Of a stretch of DNA of 64,000 nucleotides, positions 1 through 11,765 are shown piece after piece. Source of the DNA: Spongilla lacustris (lineage: Eukaryota; Porifera; Demospongiae; Spongillida; Spongillidae); NCBI GenBank assembly GCA_949361645.1, contig OX442431.1, forward strand, positions 5,280,473 to 5,344,472, read 5' to 3'. The notes under the pieces are model-generated. The model saw only the letters and a program-made list of their open reading frames with translations, ran no database searches and was not told the DNA's origin. Each line of letters begins with the position of its first letter. Within the stretch, counting starts at the first letter, position 1. The translations under genes and the position numbers were made by a program.

Positions 1-1458
1 TATCAAGATCAAAATAGCCGTGTAGTGTGAGCTAAAGTGCATTTGAAAAAATGCAGAAAAGGGATGAATTTTTTTTTCCTTCAAAAATTTCTTTTTTGAT
101 AAAGACCCTCCCCCCCCCCCCCCCCCCCTAACTTTGATACCTCATAACTTTTTTACCTAGACTCCCCTGAAAAAATATTTGTGATGCTCTCAATCAAAGT
201 TGGGGATGCCTCCCTCGTTCCAGAGTAAATTATCTATGGTTCCAGCAGTACCTCAGATTGCTGATTAACGTAATTGGTATTTATGGATGCGTATTGTGGG
301 CGTTTCTAAATGTTACATGTAAGGGCTAGTCTCAGTGGGGATAAATACCGATATTAAAGGCATAATGGAGCCTTGGACGTTCCGTAGTGAAGCAAACAAA
401 AAAAAAAAAAAAAACACATCGGTTTCCCTCGATCTGCTTGTTGCAGAGGCGTAGGAAGGACTTATCATGAGTGTAGTGGCTTACATTACAAAATAGAGGG
501 GATGAATCTGATTGCCAGGCACAAAGTTAGAAGGTATACTGAATTATTAATTGTTCATACATATTTTATTCAGATGTTGTCTGTCTGGGTCTTCCACTGA
601 CATGTTCCAGGACAAGCAAAAGTAGCAATACTTGTATTCCCCTGTAAGGGCCATGTTGCCACATTATCATAGTTTCCCAACACGAAGTGAGGGACATTCA
701 ATAAATATTCGAATTGCAAATCCAACTGTAGAGCCCACCCTAAGCCTGGCCTGGTATAAAGTCACAGCCCAACGTAGAGCCCCAGGCCCACAGGCCAATG
801 TTAAGCCCCACACACTCCAAGCCAAATGTAAAGTCCCATCCCAAGCCCAAAGCCCCACCCCCAGCCCAAAGCCCCACCCACAATTTCAAGATTCACATTT
901 TGTCATTGTCTACGCATTGTTCAGCACGTTTCTTGCTAATATTGATGGCCAGCACCTATTTATAAGGCAGTTGCTAAATGCATTGAGAAGCACTCACATT
1001 ATTGATGAAGCAGGTCGGTACTCCAGTGATTATTTTCACTGCACAGCATAATTGCTGCTGATGCCTCACTAGTGGTGCATGCACCAGTACCCACTAAAGT
1101 GTATTGATTGGACCCTGTGTCTAACCTTGATAAAACACTTGGAGCAAATTTATTAATAGTTGAGCTGAGTTGAGTATTTAGATATACACTTATCTACACT
1201 TATCTTAGAATATGAGGGTTACTGACCAAACCGGGTTATGTATAGTTAAAGTTTTGAACTTTTTTAAAGGTCTTGTATAAATTGCAACTCTTAGACTAAC
1301 ATTGTGGAGTTAAGGCAATAAGTATTTAATTAGCTGTAGACTTCAATTCAAATGTGGCATTATTTCTGGTTGTCCTGTAAAATTACAGGAGTTTTTACAA
1401 TATCCCCTATATTCTTATACCTTTTTAGAATACATATCAATAGGCTTTTTCATTGCAG
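1..1458. other. 5' flank of NRPS-like gene 1, no supported gene
   Basis: I see no gene here. There is a C run at about 109-128, an A run near 398-413 and an imperfect AAGCCCCA-rich stretch at 745-890 that holds a chance open frame open. The unseen 5' exon and promoter of the NRPS-like gene that begins at 1459 probably lie here or further left. The intron 3' end is at 1451-1458 (cattgcag). Confidence 0.5.
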
Positions 1459-4400
1459 GTCTGTTGAAAATCCAAAACTGAAATTTGCACAATACTTCAT
1501 TGAAACATGTGCCTTAAATCCAGATTCAACTGCAATCCTAACAGGTACACATAAATATAGCTACCGACAGCTGCAAAAGGCTGCTCTACATGTGCAGTCC
1601 ATACTTAAGGATGTTGGAGTTAGACAATCTCAGTTGGTTGCCATTTGCATTCCAAGGTCTGCTGCTCTTGTGGCAGCTATGCTGGGCTGTGTCCTTCACG
1701 GTACAGCATTCCAACTGATCGATACCTCTTTGCCTGCTCTTAGAGTGAAGCTTCTTCTTGAGATTACTAGACCTTGCGTACTACTTTATGCCTCTCAATA
1801 CCACTCCAATGTAGAGCTGGCACTGTCAGCATGTGCGTCAATCCTTCCTCTCAGTGTTTCTATTGAGCATGATCAAAGTGGCATTTATATTAATCACTGG
1901 CAGGTGGAGGGAGAGATCGAGTCTTCAAAGCTGAAAGTTATGGAGAATTTTGAATGTGGTGATGATGTTTTATATGTCATTTTTACCTCTGGTTCCACTG
2001 GTGCTCCAAAAGCAGTATGTGTGCCAGTGTCAGGCACTCTTAATAGATTTGAATGGATGTGGAAGGAGTACCCGTTCACTTCAAGTGATGTTGCTTGCTT
2101 TAAAACGTCTGTCAACTTTGCAGACTACATTTGGGAAGTTTTTGGAGCACTCCTGAAAGGTAGTCCATTGGCAGTTCCTCTGGAAGAGGAAACTAAGGAC
2201 CCACGTCTTCTTGCAGATGTCATCCAAAGGTTGAATGTGACACGCCTGACCCTTGTACCGTCCTACATACGGTATCTGTTGGAATACACAACTTCCTCAG
2301 ACAGCCTAAAATCCCTCACACATTGCATATCCAGTGGTGAACCACTTTCCTTAAGTCTAGCAAAAAAGTTCTTAAGAGCTCTTCCATCTTGCAAGCTTCT
2401 TAATCTGTATGGTACTTCAGAAATCTCTGCAGACATAACATACTTTGAAGTCACTTCTGAGTATGTAGAAAAGACTGGTAATTCATTTGTACCAATTGGC
2501 AAACCAATTGCCAATGTCATGATTGATGTCATTGATCCCAACACTGGGGATGTCATTTCAAAGGACTCATCCATACCTGGTGAGCTGGTTACATATGGGG
2601 TGTGCGTGGCAAATTCTTACCTTAATTCAAATGATAAATCATTGGTCACAAGTGGTCTGAAAAGTTTTAATACACATGATCTTGTTCATTACAATTCATC
2701 TGGTAACTTGATGTACATTGGAAGACGTGATCACCAGATCAAAGTCAGAGGGGTGCGTATTAATCCTTCTGAAATTGAAGCTATGTTAGAAAAGAACAGT
2801 AGTATTGAAAGGGCAGTAGTGGCTGCAGATGAATCTCACATGAATCTAATAAGCTTCATACAGATCAATGAGAGTCATTATTCCAGCAAGGAGTCCAGTG
2901 CTGTCATTGAGTATGGAGGAGCAAGCTTCTTCACAAACACCTCTCTTAGTGGAGCCATAGCCAATGAACTTCTCAAGCTTCTTCCACAGTACCTGGTCCC
3001 ATCACTGTATGTTTTTACCCACAAGCTTCCTACTCTTCCATCGGGCAAGGTAAGCAGAAAAGAATTACCACCTCTATCAGAGATTAGAAAACTGCTCTCA
3101 GAATCAGTAAGTGAAATTAAACAACTTAGTAAGACAGAAGAACAACTCTGTTGCATTATCAAAAATCTTTTACAACTAAGTAGTGTGTCCTTAGCTGGGA
3201 ATTTTTTTGCCCTTGGAGGAAATTCTCTTTCAGCCATTGAGCTGGCCAGTGCCATAGAGGAATCATTTCACATTAAGTTGTCTGTAACTACCATCATTAC
3301 AAGTCCAACACTTAAGTCATTGGCAGCTACAATCGACATTGAAGCTGCTAGGAATGTCATAGTACTAGAATGCAGTTGTGATGAGCTTGACACATACACA
3401 AATAATTCGACTGGACCTTTGACATTTACGCAGGAGGGGATACTATTTTATGAAGCAACAGCAAATTCTGACATGTATATAGTTAATCTAGCTGCTGAAT
3501 GTTTGCAACCCATTGATGCTAATTACCTCCAAGAGTGTGTTCGCTGTCTTGCCACTAAGCATGAGTCCCTTAGAACACTGTTTCCATGCACATTGTATGG
3601 ACAACCATTTCAAAAGGTCTTGAGCCCTGACAGTGCTGATTTTTTGTCCATGATTACCTCAATATTCAGTGTTGTTAATTGTTCAAAGGTGTGCCCATTG
3701 AAGTATATAGATGGTCAGATCAGCTTGCCTAAAATACAGTACAGCCTCTCTGATGGACCACTATGGAAGCTTACACTTTTTACGAATGTCTACATTCCAG
3801 GAAAATTTGATATGTGTAGTATTATTGCCCTTCAAGCACATCATATTATAACAGATGGATGGTCTATGAAGCTTCTGTTTACAGATCTGGAAGACATGTA
3901 CACCAAATGCATCAATGGAAGATCTGATGTAAACCAGAAACTGCATCCGGCCAACCCCACTTTTTTTGTTATCAAAAAAGCAATACTAGAGCGTAGTGTG
4001 GTACCCAATAAACAGCTGAAGTTCTGGGAAGCAAAATTGCAAGATGCTGCCCTGCCATTATTTTTGCATCCCAAATTCACTCCTTCTCTCACCAAATACC
4101 TCTTCAGTGCCTCTTCCATTCACAAAACATTCAAAACATTGGTTGGGGACATTAGTAGCTTTTGCAAGGCTAACTCAGTTACTGAGTTTGTATTCACTTA
4201 TACAAGCATGTTAGTTGCTATCTATGCCCTTAATGGTTCACAGGATATTATTGCACTTACACCTAATGCTAATCGTGATACTAAGAGTATGAAAGTCACC
4301 GGAGTTTTTGATAATTGCTTTCCTTTGAGGGCAAAGATTAATGGTGCAACAACTTTGCAGTTGTTACTTCAAAATGTGAAAGCAAGTGCCCTAGATATGA

Positions 4401-6493
4401 TTGAAAGCCAAATTCCCTATTCTCTGCTTGCAAGTGGATTATTAAAACGAGGAAAGGTGTTTCCAAACCATCCAATTTCATCTGGAACTTTCGATCAGCT
4501 GTTGTTTGTATGTGATTACAAATATTCTACTCCTTTTTCTGACTCTGTATTATTCAAGAAGATCCCGACCATATTTTCATCCTGTGAGAATTATTTGGAA
4601 GTTTATACCACAATCACAACAGACCACATAGATGTACACGCTGTGCATCTAGATGCTTTATGTGATACAAGTACAGTGCAGTTATTGCTAAATACTTGGG
4701 AAAGTGTAGTTGAAACAATGGTGAAACATGTATACATAAATGTACCATTGAGACTCCTTTGCAAAGATCTTCATACACCTTCTCATACTGGAGCATGTAA
4801 AGAGCAATCATTTAAGTTTGAAGACGACTTATACACTCTTATGAAACCACTAGGGTCAAATGAAAGTTCTATTGCAGTATCATTAAACAATGTCGCAATT
4901 ACATGGCAGCAGCTGTCGTTGATTCAACATGCTGTCAGTCATATGGCAAGTAGTTTGTATTCTGTTTCAAACAGTCCTCCTACTATAATCACAAACCTCT
5001 CTATTTCAGCACTTTCAATTGCTCTTATGACTAATGCTACGAAGCTTAAATATAGCATTTCCTTATTCTCTTCACTGGCAGGAGTTGTGGACACGCTAAC
5101 AGATATCAGTAAGCCTTTTGTGGTAATAGTAGCTAGTGTCAAGGATCAAGAATACATCCTCAAATTTGTTCCTTCAGAAAAACAACATTTATTTAGAATA
5201 GGTACAATTGAGTCATTGTATAATCCTAATTCAATGGAGGCTAATTCCAGTGTTGCAAACTGGTGCAACATTGCTGAAGTGCACTATGACAAAATATTGA
5301 TGACATCTAAGTGGCAGTCTGATGTAAAAATGTGTTCATATCTTACAACTGAATATCTCAGTGATGTCCATTGTGCTGTTGTGTTGACATCACCTGAATC
5401 ATCAACCCTCCCTGTAGCCATAAGTTTGCTTATTCGTGGAATACCTGTGGAGATGTTCACTTACCAATGCTTTGATTCATTTATACAATTTGTTTCTAAA
5501 ATTGGAGCAGATATACTTGTGATTCCTGAAATAACTGCACCATCAATATTGCCGAAAATTGTGGGCAGTAAGGGCGTCAAATACTTATGGATTCAGGGAC
5601 TACCACTTGGTCTAGCTTATATCACAAAGTGGATCACTGCTTCACAGCATGTACAGGTAATTGTTACACACAGCCTTGTACCTGAACAGCATTTGATCAC
5701 ACACCACTTCAACCTTAAGGATATACTATCCATTGAAGATGGCAGCATTCCTTGCATACCCATCGGTAGTATGTGTAGAGGATTGAATGGGAAGGTGCTT
5801 CACAGAGATGGTCGAGATGTTTGTCGAGGATTTGTTGGTAGTTTTTGCACTATGGATGATGATCAGGTTCATAGGTCTACTGCACTTGTCAGACAGCTAC
5901 CCAAGGATGGCTCATTTGAGCTTGTATCTGTGAATGCCGAAGCATACTACAAGGGAATTGACGTGACACCTGCTTTGTTTGTACTGAGCACCATCCCTGA
6001 AGTGAGCTGGTGTGGTGTGTCCACAGGTATTGGTAGGGACAATATAGCAGTACTGTACAGCAGTGATGTGGAAGGTTCAAGGAATGAAATCAGAGAAAAG
6101 CTTTTAGCTTACCTCTCCCTCTCATATCTAGGCATCATCTATCCACTTGGAGTTAGTCCTCCTATAACTCCAGACTTCACTCTTGACCTTAATAGTATTT
6201 TCTTCGCTGACTCCTTACTAGGTCCATCAATGTTTTCAGTAGATAAAAATGATGAGGTAGTGGAAAAAATAGTTCAAGCTGTGAGCAAAGCATTTGGCAT
6301 TGATTCTGAAACAGTAAGGCAGACATCTGACCTGTTAGCCGTTGGGGGCATGAGTGCTGCCAATATTCTGACCCTCACTGTTGACCTCAATACTGAATTC
6401 AAAGGTGGTTATAGCATTTCTGAGGTGTACCAAGCAGTTCATGACGGACGCTTGGTTGAACTTGTTAGAGGCAAAAGACAAGAGACACTTTAG
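1459..6493 (+). CDS. NRPS-like enzyme 1, A-T-C-A*-T, large 3' exon
   Basis: About 1677 residues, counted from the first full codon (1460). Domain 1 is an adenylation domain (about 1-550): TSGSTG at 176, NLYGTSE at 315, GRRDHQIKVRG at 421 and the catalytic LPSGK lysine near 530. A carrier domain follows with LGGNSL (phosphopantetheine serine 589). A condensation domain spans about 650-1080 with an intact HHIITDG at 794. The region from about 1120 aligns with an adenylation fold (ITWQQL, IPIGSM, STALVRQLP), but its P-loop is TSPESSTLP and the TGD motif is replaced by STA, so it is probably inactive. A C-terminal carrier domain has GGMS (serine 1632). No thioesterase or reductase domain follows. 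An open frame begins at ATG 1352, but the bases before 1459 look like intron ending in TTGCAG, at the same place and phase as in the two paralogues. I infer activation of a beta-alanine-like substrate and amide formation; the product is unknown. Confidence 0.85.
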
Positions 6494-7019
6494 ATGCTTG
6501 TTGTTTGTGGTTGCTTTTGTGATGGGTGCACATATTTTAAAATTTTGATGCCTTATGTATATTTTTTCTATTACGTAATGAATGAGTGCACACTTAACGA
6601 CATTTATTTTTGATCCTCGCTATCTTGTAGCCATATAATATGGCGCATAAATCTGAAATAATTAGCTAGCAATGATTGGAAATCTTTGTTCATATGGCCC
6701 ATGCGGTGGCAGTTATTAGATGAAGGTTAATGGTTAACCAAAGTTAATGTGATAGGGTGCTACGCATGTGCAATTGAGGTAGTTGAACCTCGTAGCATGG
6801 CGGAGAAGGTAGCTCTCGATGTCCAGTTATTATTATTTTTATTTTTGGTTGGTTAAGTTATTACTCCAGACACAGTCTGTGACATTCTGATGTGTGTGTG
6901 TGGGGGGGGGGGGGGGGGGATAGGGACCACACTCCCTTATCTCAGGGTGGTCCCTATCCCCCAAGCTAGACAGGGGATATACTCACCATGCCCACCTTCC
7001 TCACCCCCCCAATCAGATA
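6494..7019. other. 3' flank of NRPS-like gene 1, with hairpin
   Basis: No gene is seen. A G run (6902-6919) leads into a perfect 14-bp stem, 6917-6930 pairing with 6947-6960 (gggatagggaccac), with a 16-base loop. No AATAAA signal is visible close to the stop codon at 6493. Confidence 0.5.
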
Positions 7020-8390
7020 TCCCCAAGTGAAATAAATAAAGAATAGGTGCAAGGTCTGAAATATTTGGGTGTCCAACCTCTTGGATAAAGTTCTCTGGGA
7101 TGGTGGAGAAGCTATGACAACCTCAATTGTTATGGCATCATGTACGTGGAGAGACTTGTGCATTAAATTTGGTAATTGCATGTTGCAGATGAATGTTTGC
7201 ATCAGTCCCGTGACCAGAAGAGGCAAGGGAGGAGATAAAAGCAGCACTGGAGTGGAGAGATAAGGAGCGTAGGCCAAGCCCACCAAATCTATGACCAAGC
7301 TGCTCCTGTTGCCTGTGTGCATCAGGTATGCAGGAAGAAAAACAATGATTCACCTCCTCATCAAAAATCCTCAGGGCATCTTCACAGAGGCTGGGGGGAA
7401 CAGCTCGGGCTAAGTGCACTAGCTTGCAATAACTACCGCACAATCGAAGGAGTGAAAAAGCCACATGGAGATCTACAGCAAAGACATCAAATAGTGCTTT
7501 AAATAAAGCTTTTAAAGGTGTGCATTTCTCTGAAATTGATCGTGAACAAAACACAAAGTCCCCGATTGGTATCCCAAGGATTTCTAAATTGGGTAGAAGG
7601 GAAAGCTTCACCACAGAAGGGAAAAGTCAGTTACCATTTCTGCTGAACAGTTCACATTTAGCAATATTGATGTGAAGCCCCAAGTGTGGACCCTGAAGCT
7701 CTTTGATGAGATGTAGGGCATGTATGACATCTGACCTATTTCCTGCTAGAACACCATCATCAAGGTACCATGCATTAAAGAGGATGCGAAAGCAATCATC
7801 ATCTGCATCAATGCTAGACAGTAGACACAAGCCTTTTGAGGACCAAGGCAAACAGCATTGGGCCAAGGGGGGGTCCCCTTGCTGTACTCCTGACTGGGAG
7901 CTAATCTTGCCCAATGGGTGCCATAATAAGGCGTGCAAACCATAACATCAAGATACCCATGGCAACAATTCAGGGAAAAATGTGCCACACTCATTCAGAA
8001 CTTCTTGCCTAGATACACTGTTAAAGGCATTGGACATGTCTACTTTAAAGACCACAAAATCTTCATTCAGCCAGTTGTCTTCGATGCATTTCCTTAAACC
8101 ATGCACAATTTTTTCTGCCCCTGATTTACAAGCAACCCCAAGTTGCAATGGTTGAAAGAAATCAGACATTTGTTCTTCAGGTGGCACATATGCACTTTCC
8201 TGCCAGCCTGCATAGTGTTTCTCCTACTGCAATGGGCCTTATATCTGGGGGAGATCCTTCCTTATTTTTGTTCAAGGCAATCAGTCTGCCGCCTGCCAGG
8301 AATGCTGATACAGAAGAAGGGGCGTTTCCCATATTCACAACAGCTTTAAGTGAAGTGCTGATAGATGTGTGCTGCGGCATCAATCAAATG
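7020..8390 (-). pseudogene. Decayed LINE-type reverse transcriptase
   Basis: Several minus-strand frames join, with frameshifts, into one reverse transcriptase. From 8383 downwards I see RPIAVGETLCRL, then FVVFKVDMSNAFNSV (first catalytic aspartate block), GVQQGDPP, the catalytic box AWYLDDGVLAG near 7770, and a thumb-like region (ILGIPIGD, LVHLARAVPPSL, GGLGLRSL). The tail is in another frame (PPSQRTLSKRLDTQIF). It resembles the more intact copy at 41447-43135 over its whole length. It lacks the C-terminal zinc and nuclease domain and is truncated near 7020. At least three frame breaks make it non-functional. It lies convergent with and 0.5 kb downstream of NRPS-like gene 1. Confidence 0.85.
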
Positions 8391-9315
8391 TTGGGCAGAG
8401 AGTCTAGAGGGACTATTATTATTTATAATTATTATTACAAATAATATATACAAACCTGCAATTCTACTAACTTAAAATAGATGCTGCTAACAAACCTGCA
8501 GAACAAAAGAACAAAAGCAGGGGGATTGTTAAATGATGTTTGTGCGATTAATGCAATAAAACTAACAGAAAATGATATTTTAGCTGTGGTAAGGCATCAT
8601 GGTGCTGCCTCAGAACCCTATTTCTATGATACCACTTACAATCACACAAAACAGCATGGGCCTATACCAGTATACCTCAATGGTAGGTGTGTTGTGGCAG
8701 AGGAAATAGAGAACAGAGGTGGCCATGAAAGTATGTGCCCACTGAAATGGAAATGCACAAGTGAGTGTCGAATGCTCACTAGGTTGGTGCCTTTTGTATT
8801 AATCAGTCATTGCTTCAACACAGTCAATACACATGTGGTGCAGAGCTGTCACAGTACAGCCACCATTGCCCACTAATTAAATGCGTGACGTGCAATGCAA
8901 TGGACCTTTTGCCTCTGATGTCACACATGAATTGTGGGGGGGGGGGGGGGGGGGGGGGCAACTTTTAAAAAGGCATAACTTCACCATCATAGCTCCTATA
9001 TGCGTTTCATTTTGTTGTATTTCACGATGGAGCACTGCAAGGAATTTCTATACGGCGAAACATTGCGGAAGTTGCTAATGAGACATGCGCAGCCGTGCTT
9101 TTCCGTTTAGGGGGTCAACTTCCGATAACTTGTGAGCACTGTAACATCTGCACCGTAACTGGTGAGGGTACTTCCTTTTGAAACATCGTCAGGCATTCAT
9201 TTACCATTAACTTCATACTTGCTGTGTTTCTTCATGAGGTTTCTATAAGGACTTATGTTTTGTCAAACATAATCAATTAATTTGCGCGTCAGAAGGCAAA
9301 AGGTCCATTAGACTC
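8391..9315. other. Intergenic, one unrecognised 131-codon frame
   Basis: A + strand frame at 8481-8876 has a protein-like middle (HHGAASEPYFYDTTYNH, then GRCVVAEEIENRGGHES). I do not recognise it, and it has no clear start context or splice sites, so it may be a worn exon or transposon piece. A G run occupies 8936-8958. The rest shows nothing. Confidence 0.3.
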
Positions 9316-10538
9316 GATAAATAAACATTAGCATCCAACTCAAATCTGGTGCTGTGTTGTGCATAAGCCTGACTAGCAATATTATCAGCTGATTGTCCAA
9401 GCAGATTCATTTGCCTAAAATAGGTGACAATGAGTGAGGTTGGGCTTGAGTGGATAAAACATATATGTCTGAGAAGCAGGCATGTATGGGGGACCTATCC
9501 TCAATGGCAATTGAATCAAATCACTAAGAAGGTAACCCCAGGAGTTTATAAGTTTCATTTTGTCTGCTTCCATATAGTCATAAACAAACCACAAAACATG
9601 AGGCAGTGACATGTCATAAATGTACATACAAGTACAGGTTCTGATGAATGCACTTGCTTGTACTAGAGGGCAGGTACACTATGTCACACTGGTGACTAAG
9701 GCAACCTAATGTAAAAAAAATGAAGGAAAAACATTCTCTCTGAGAAAGTTGGCAATGGTAGCGTAAAAAGGAAGGGAACAAGGAATCAACGATGATATGA
9801 ATTTTTTTAAAGACCTATATTTAGCACTTTTGTAGTACGTACATTTAGTTGCTAAATATAGGACTGTTAAAACAAATTCGTATCATCGTTGATCCCTTGT
9901 TCCCTTCCTTTTTACACCACCATTGCCTTCAAATCCTATAAACCACCAACTTTCTCAGAGAGAATGTTTTTTATATCTTGTTCCCTTCATTTTTTTTACA
10001 TTGGGTTGCCTTAATATAACCAGGTACCAGTATGACATTGTGTACCTGCCCTCTAGTACAGGCAAGTGCATTCATCAGAACCTGTACTTGTATGTACATT
10101 TATGCAACTCAGAAATGTGATAGACACTTGTTTGGGTGAGGGGCCATTAGTGATAGAGAGAAAAGGATCAGCCATTTATACCAGCTGTGCAGAAGTACCC
10201 ACCAAATACTGATGTCCAGCTGTAGCAACACTGAACATGTCACTGCCTAGCAACATCATGTTTTGTGGTTTGTTTCTGACTATATGGAAGCAAACATCAA
10301 ACTTATAAACTCCTGGGGTTACCTTCATTCAATTGCCATTGAGGATAGGTCCCCCATATATGCCTCAGACATATATGTATTATCCACTCAAGGTGGAGGG
10401 TATCATGAGGCCCAATCTCACTCATTGTCGCCTATTTTAGGCAAATGAATCTGCTTGGACAATCAGCTGATAATATTGCTAGTCAGGCTTATGCACAACA
10501 CAAAACCAGATTTGAGTCGGATGCTAATGTTTATTATC
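9316..10538. repeat. 1.2-kb foldback element (long inverted repeat)
   Basis: The left half (9316 to about 9830) is the reverse complement of the right half (about 9845-10538) at high identity. For example cagctgattgtccaagcag at 9389 pairs with ctgcttggacaatcagctg near 10451, and the words around gatgatatgaattt and aaattcgtatcatc pair near the centre. The centre is a small hairpin (cctatatttagc / gctaaatatagg). The right arm carries an extra block of about 130 bases (10105-10240) absent from the left. The inner 300 bases belong to a shorter foldback family also seen at 11515-11765 and 28422-28690. No coding capacity is seen. Confidence 0.85.
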
Positions 10539-10772
10539 AATAAAATAGAATTTAGCCTCATACTGGAAATCTTGACATATATTTCCTATTGGCTGGAGCA
10601 ATTTTGTATTTCCCTCAAATCAGCTCACACAGATTTTCTTAATGAAATGCCAAGTGATTGCTGTGATCACTATCAATTATGCTACCTTTGCCATCGCATG
10701 TATGATAATACATACCTGTACCTTGGCTTCAAGTATTATGAAAGAATGATGTTAAGTCCCTAATATTGATCA

Positions 10773-11051
10773 AGTCATTATTCCAGCAAGGAGTCCACTG
10801 CTGTCATTGAGTATGAAGGAGCAAGCTTCTTAATTCACAAACACCTCTCTTAGTGGAGCCATAGCCACTGAACTTCTCACACTTCTTCCACAGTGCCTGA
10901 CCCCATCACTGTATGTCCTTACCCACAAGCTTCCAACTCTTCCATCAGGCAAGGTAAGCAGAAAAGAATTACCACCACTTTCAGAGATTGGTCTCAGAAT
11001 CAGTAAGTGAAATTAATAGCTCACTGAGAGAACAACTCTCTTTTACAACTA
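10773..11051 (+). pseudogene. Relic of a fourth NRPS-like gene
   Basis: This stretch is closely similar to about 2872-3178 of NRPS-like gene 1, the C-terminal part of the first adenylation domain and the linker towards the carrier. It includes the segment encoding LPSGKVSRKELPP. It has a 4-base insertion (cttaattcac against cttcacaaac), an internal deletion after ttcagagattgg and further losses before ttttacaact, so the frame is broken. Nothing upstream or downstream matches the genes. It is either the remainder of a tandem copy or a dispersed fragment. Confidence 0.85.
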
Positions 11052-11101
11052 TGGGCTGACATCATAAATGCAGTCCTGTCACTTGTGTTTCTCCTTTGTA
11101 G

Positions 11102-11245
11102 TGTGCTTCAAATAGAGTTGTCAGGATGATGATTGAGGCCAAGCAGACTGATTTCCAACTGGTCCTCATGCCAAAATACAACATGAAAAGGCCCTTTGTC
11201 TACAACACCATCCAGGCATACCTCGGGGTGGTAAATTTAATTTGA
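11102..11245 (+). CDS. Possible terminal exon, unrecognised
   Basis: After an acceptor-like ctcctttgtag the frame reads CASNRVVRMMIEAKQTD, then VLMPKYNMKRPFVYNT, and ends in TGA at 11243. Composition is protein-like and differs from the flanks, but I recognise no family and find no partner exon. A G run follows at about 11251-11268. Low confidence. Confidence 0.2.
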   Translation, partial: CASNRVVRMMIEAKQTDFQLVLMPKYNMKRPFVYNTIQAYLGVVNLI

Positions 11246-11514
11246 AAGAAGGGGGGGGGGGGGGGGGGTTGAAAACATCAGGACCCAAAAGTCCTGATTA
11301 TCGAGCATTTCAGAGGTTCATGATTTACTATGTACATGTAAGTCAATGAAATTTCAAGGAATCAAAATGTGTCCAGAGTAGAGAGGTCCTACTGCAATTC
11401 TCCCCGTCTTCCCCCACCCTTTCTGTAAAAATTATACAACTTATGACAAGGCATGGTGTCAAACCACTCAATAGTGCATGGTGGTCTAGCTAATGATTGT
11501 ACAACTAAATAAAA

Positions 11515-11765
11515 AACATTCTCTATGAGAAGGTTGGTGGTATATAGGATTTGAAGGCAATAGTGGTGTAAAAAGCAGGGAAACAAGGGTTAAATAATAA
11601 GGGAAAACAATATTAGCCGGCACACATTGTAGGAAAATACTTTGTTCATGCTTGTGCTAAATATAGGACTATTTCATTTTTCCCTATCATTTAACCTGCC
11701 TTTTACACTATTGCCTTCAAATCCTATATACCACCAAGACAATGTTTTTTTCGTTGCTTTTTATT
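11515..11765. repeat. Foldback element, about 250 bp
   Basis: The left arm (gagaaggttggtggtatata, aggatttgaaggcaata, ggtgtaaaaagcagggaaac) is repeated in reverse complement at 11685-11750 (cctgccttttacactattgccttcaaatcc, then atataccaccaa). The spacer carries gctaaatataggac, as in the core of 9316-10538, so it belongs to the same family. No coding content. Confidence 0.8.

Noticed and set aside
632..1051. 139-codon frame on the + strand
   Set aside because: Held open by AAGCCCCA-type repeats, with no family resemblance and no start or splice context.
1352..1458. N-terminal 36 codons of the long frame of NRPS-like gene 1, starting at ATG 1352
   Set aside because: The bases look like intron, end in TTGCAG at the position and phase where both paralogues have the same acceptor, and encode nothing conserved.
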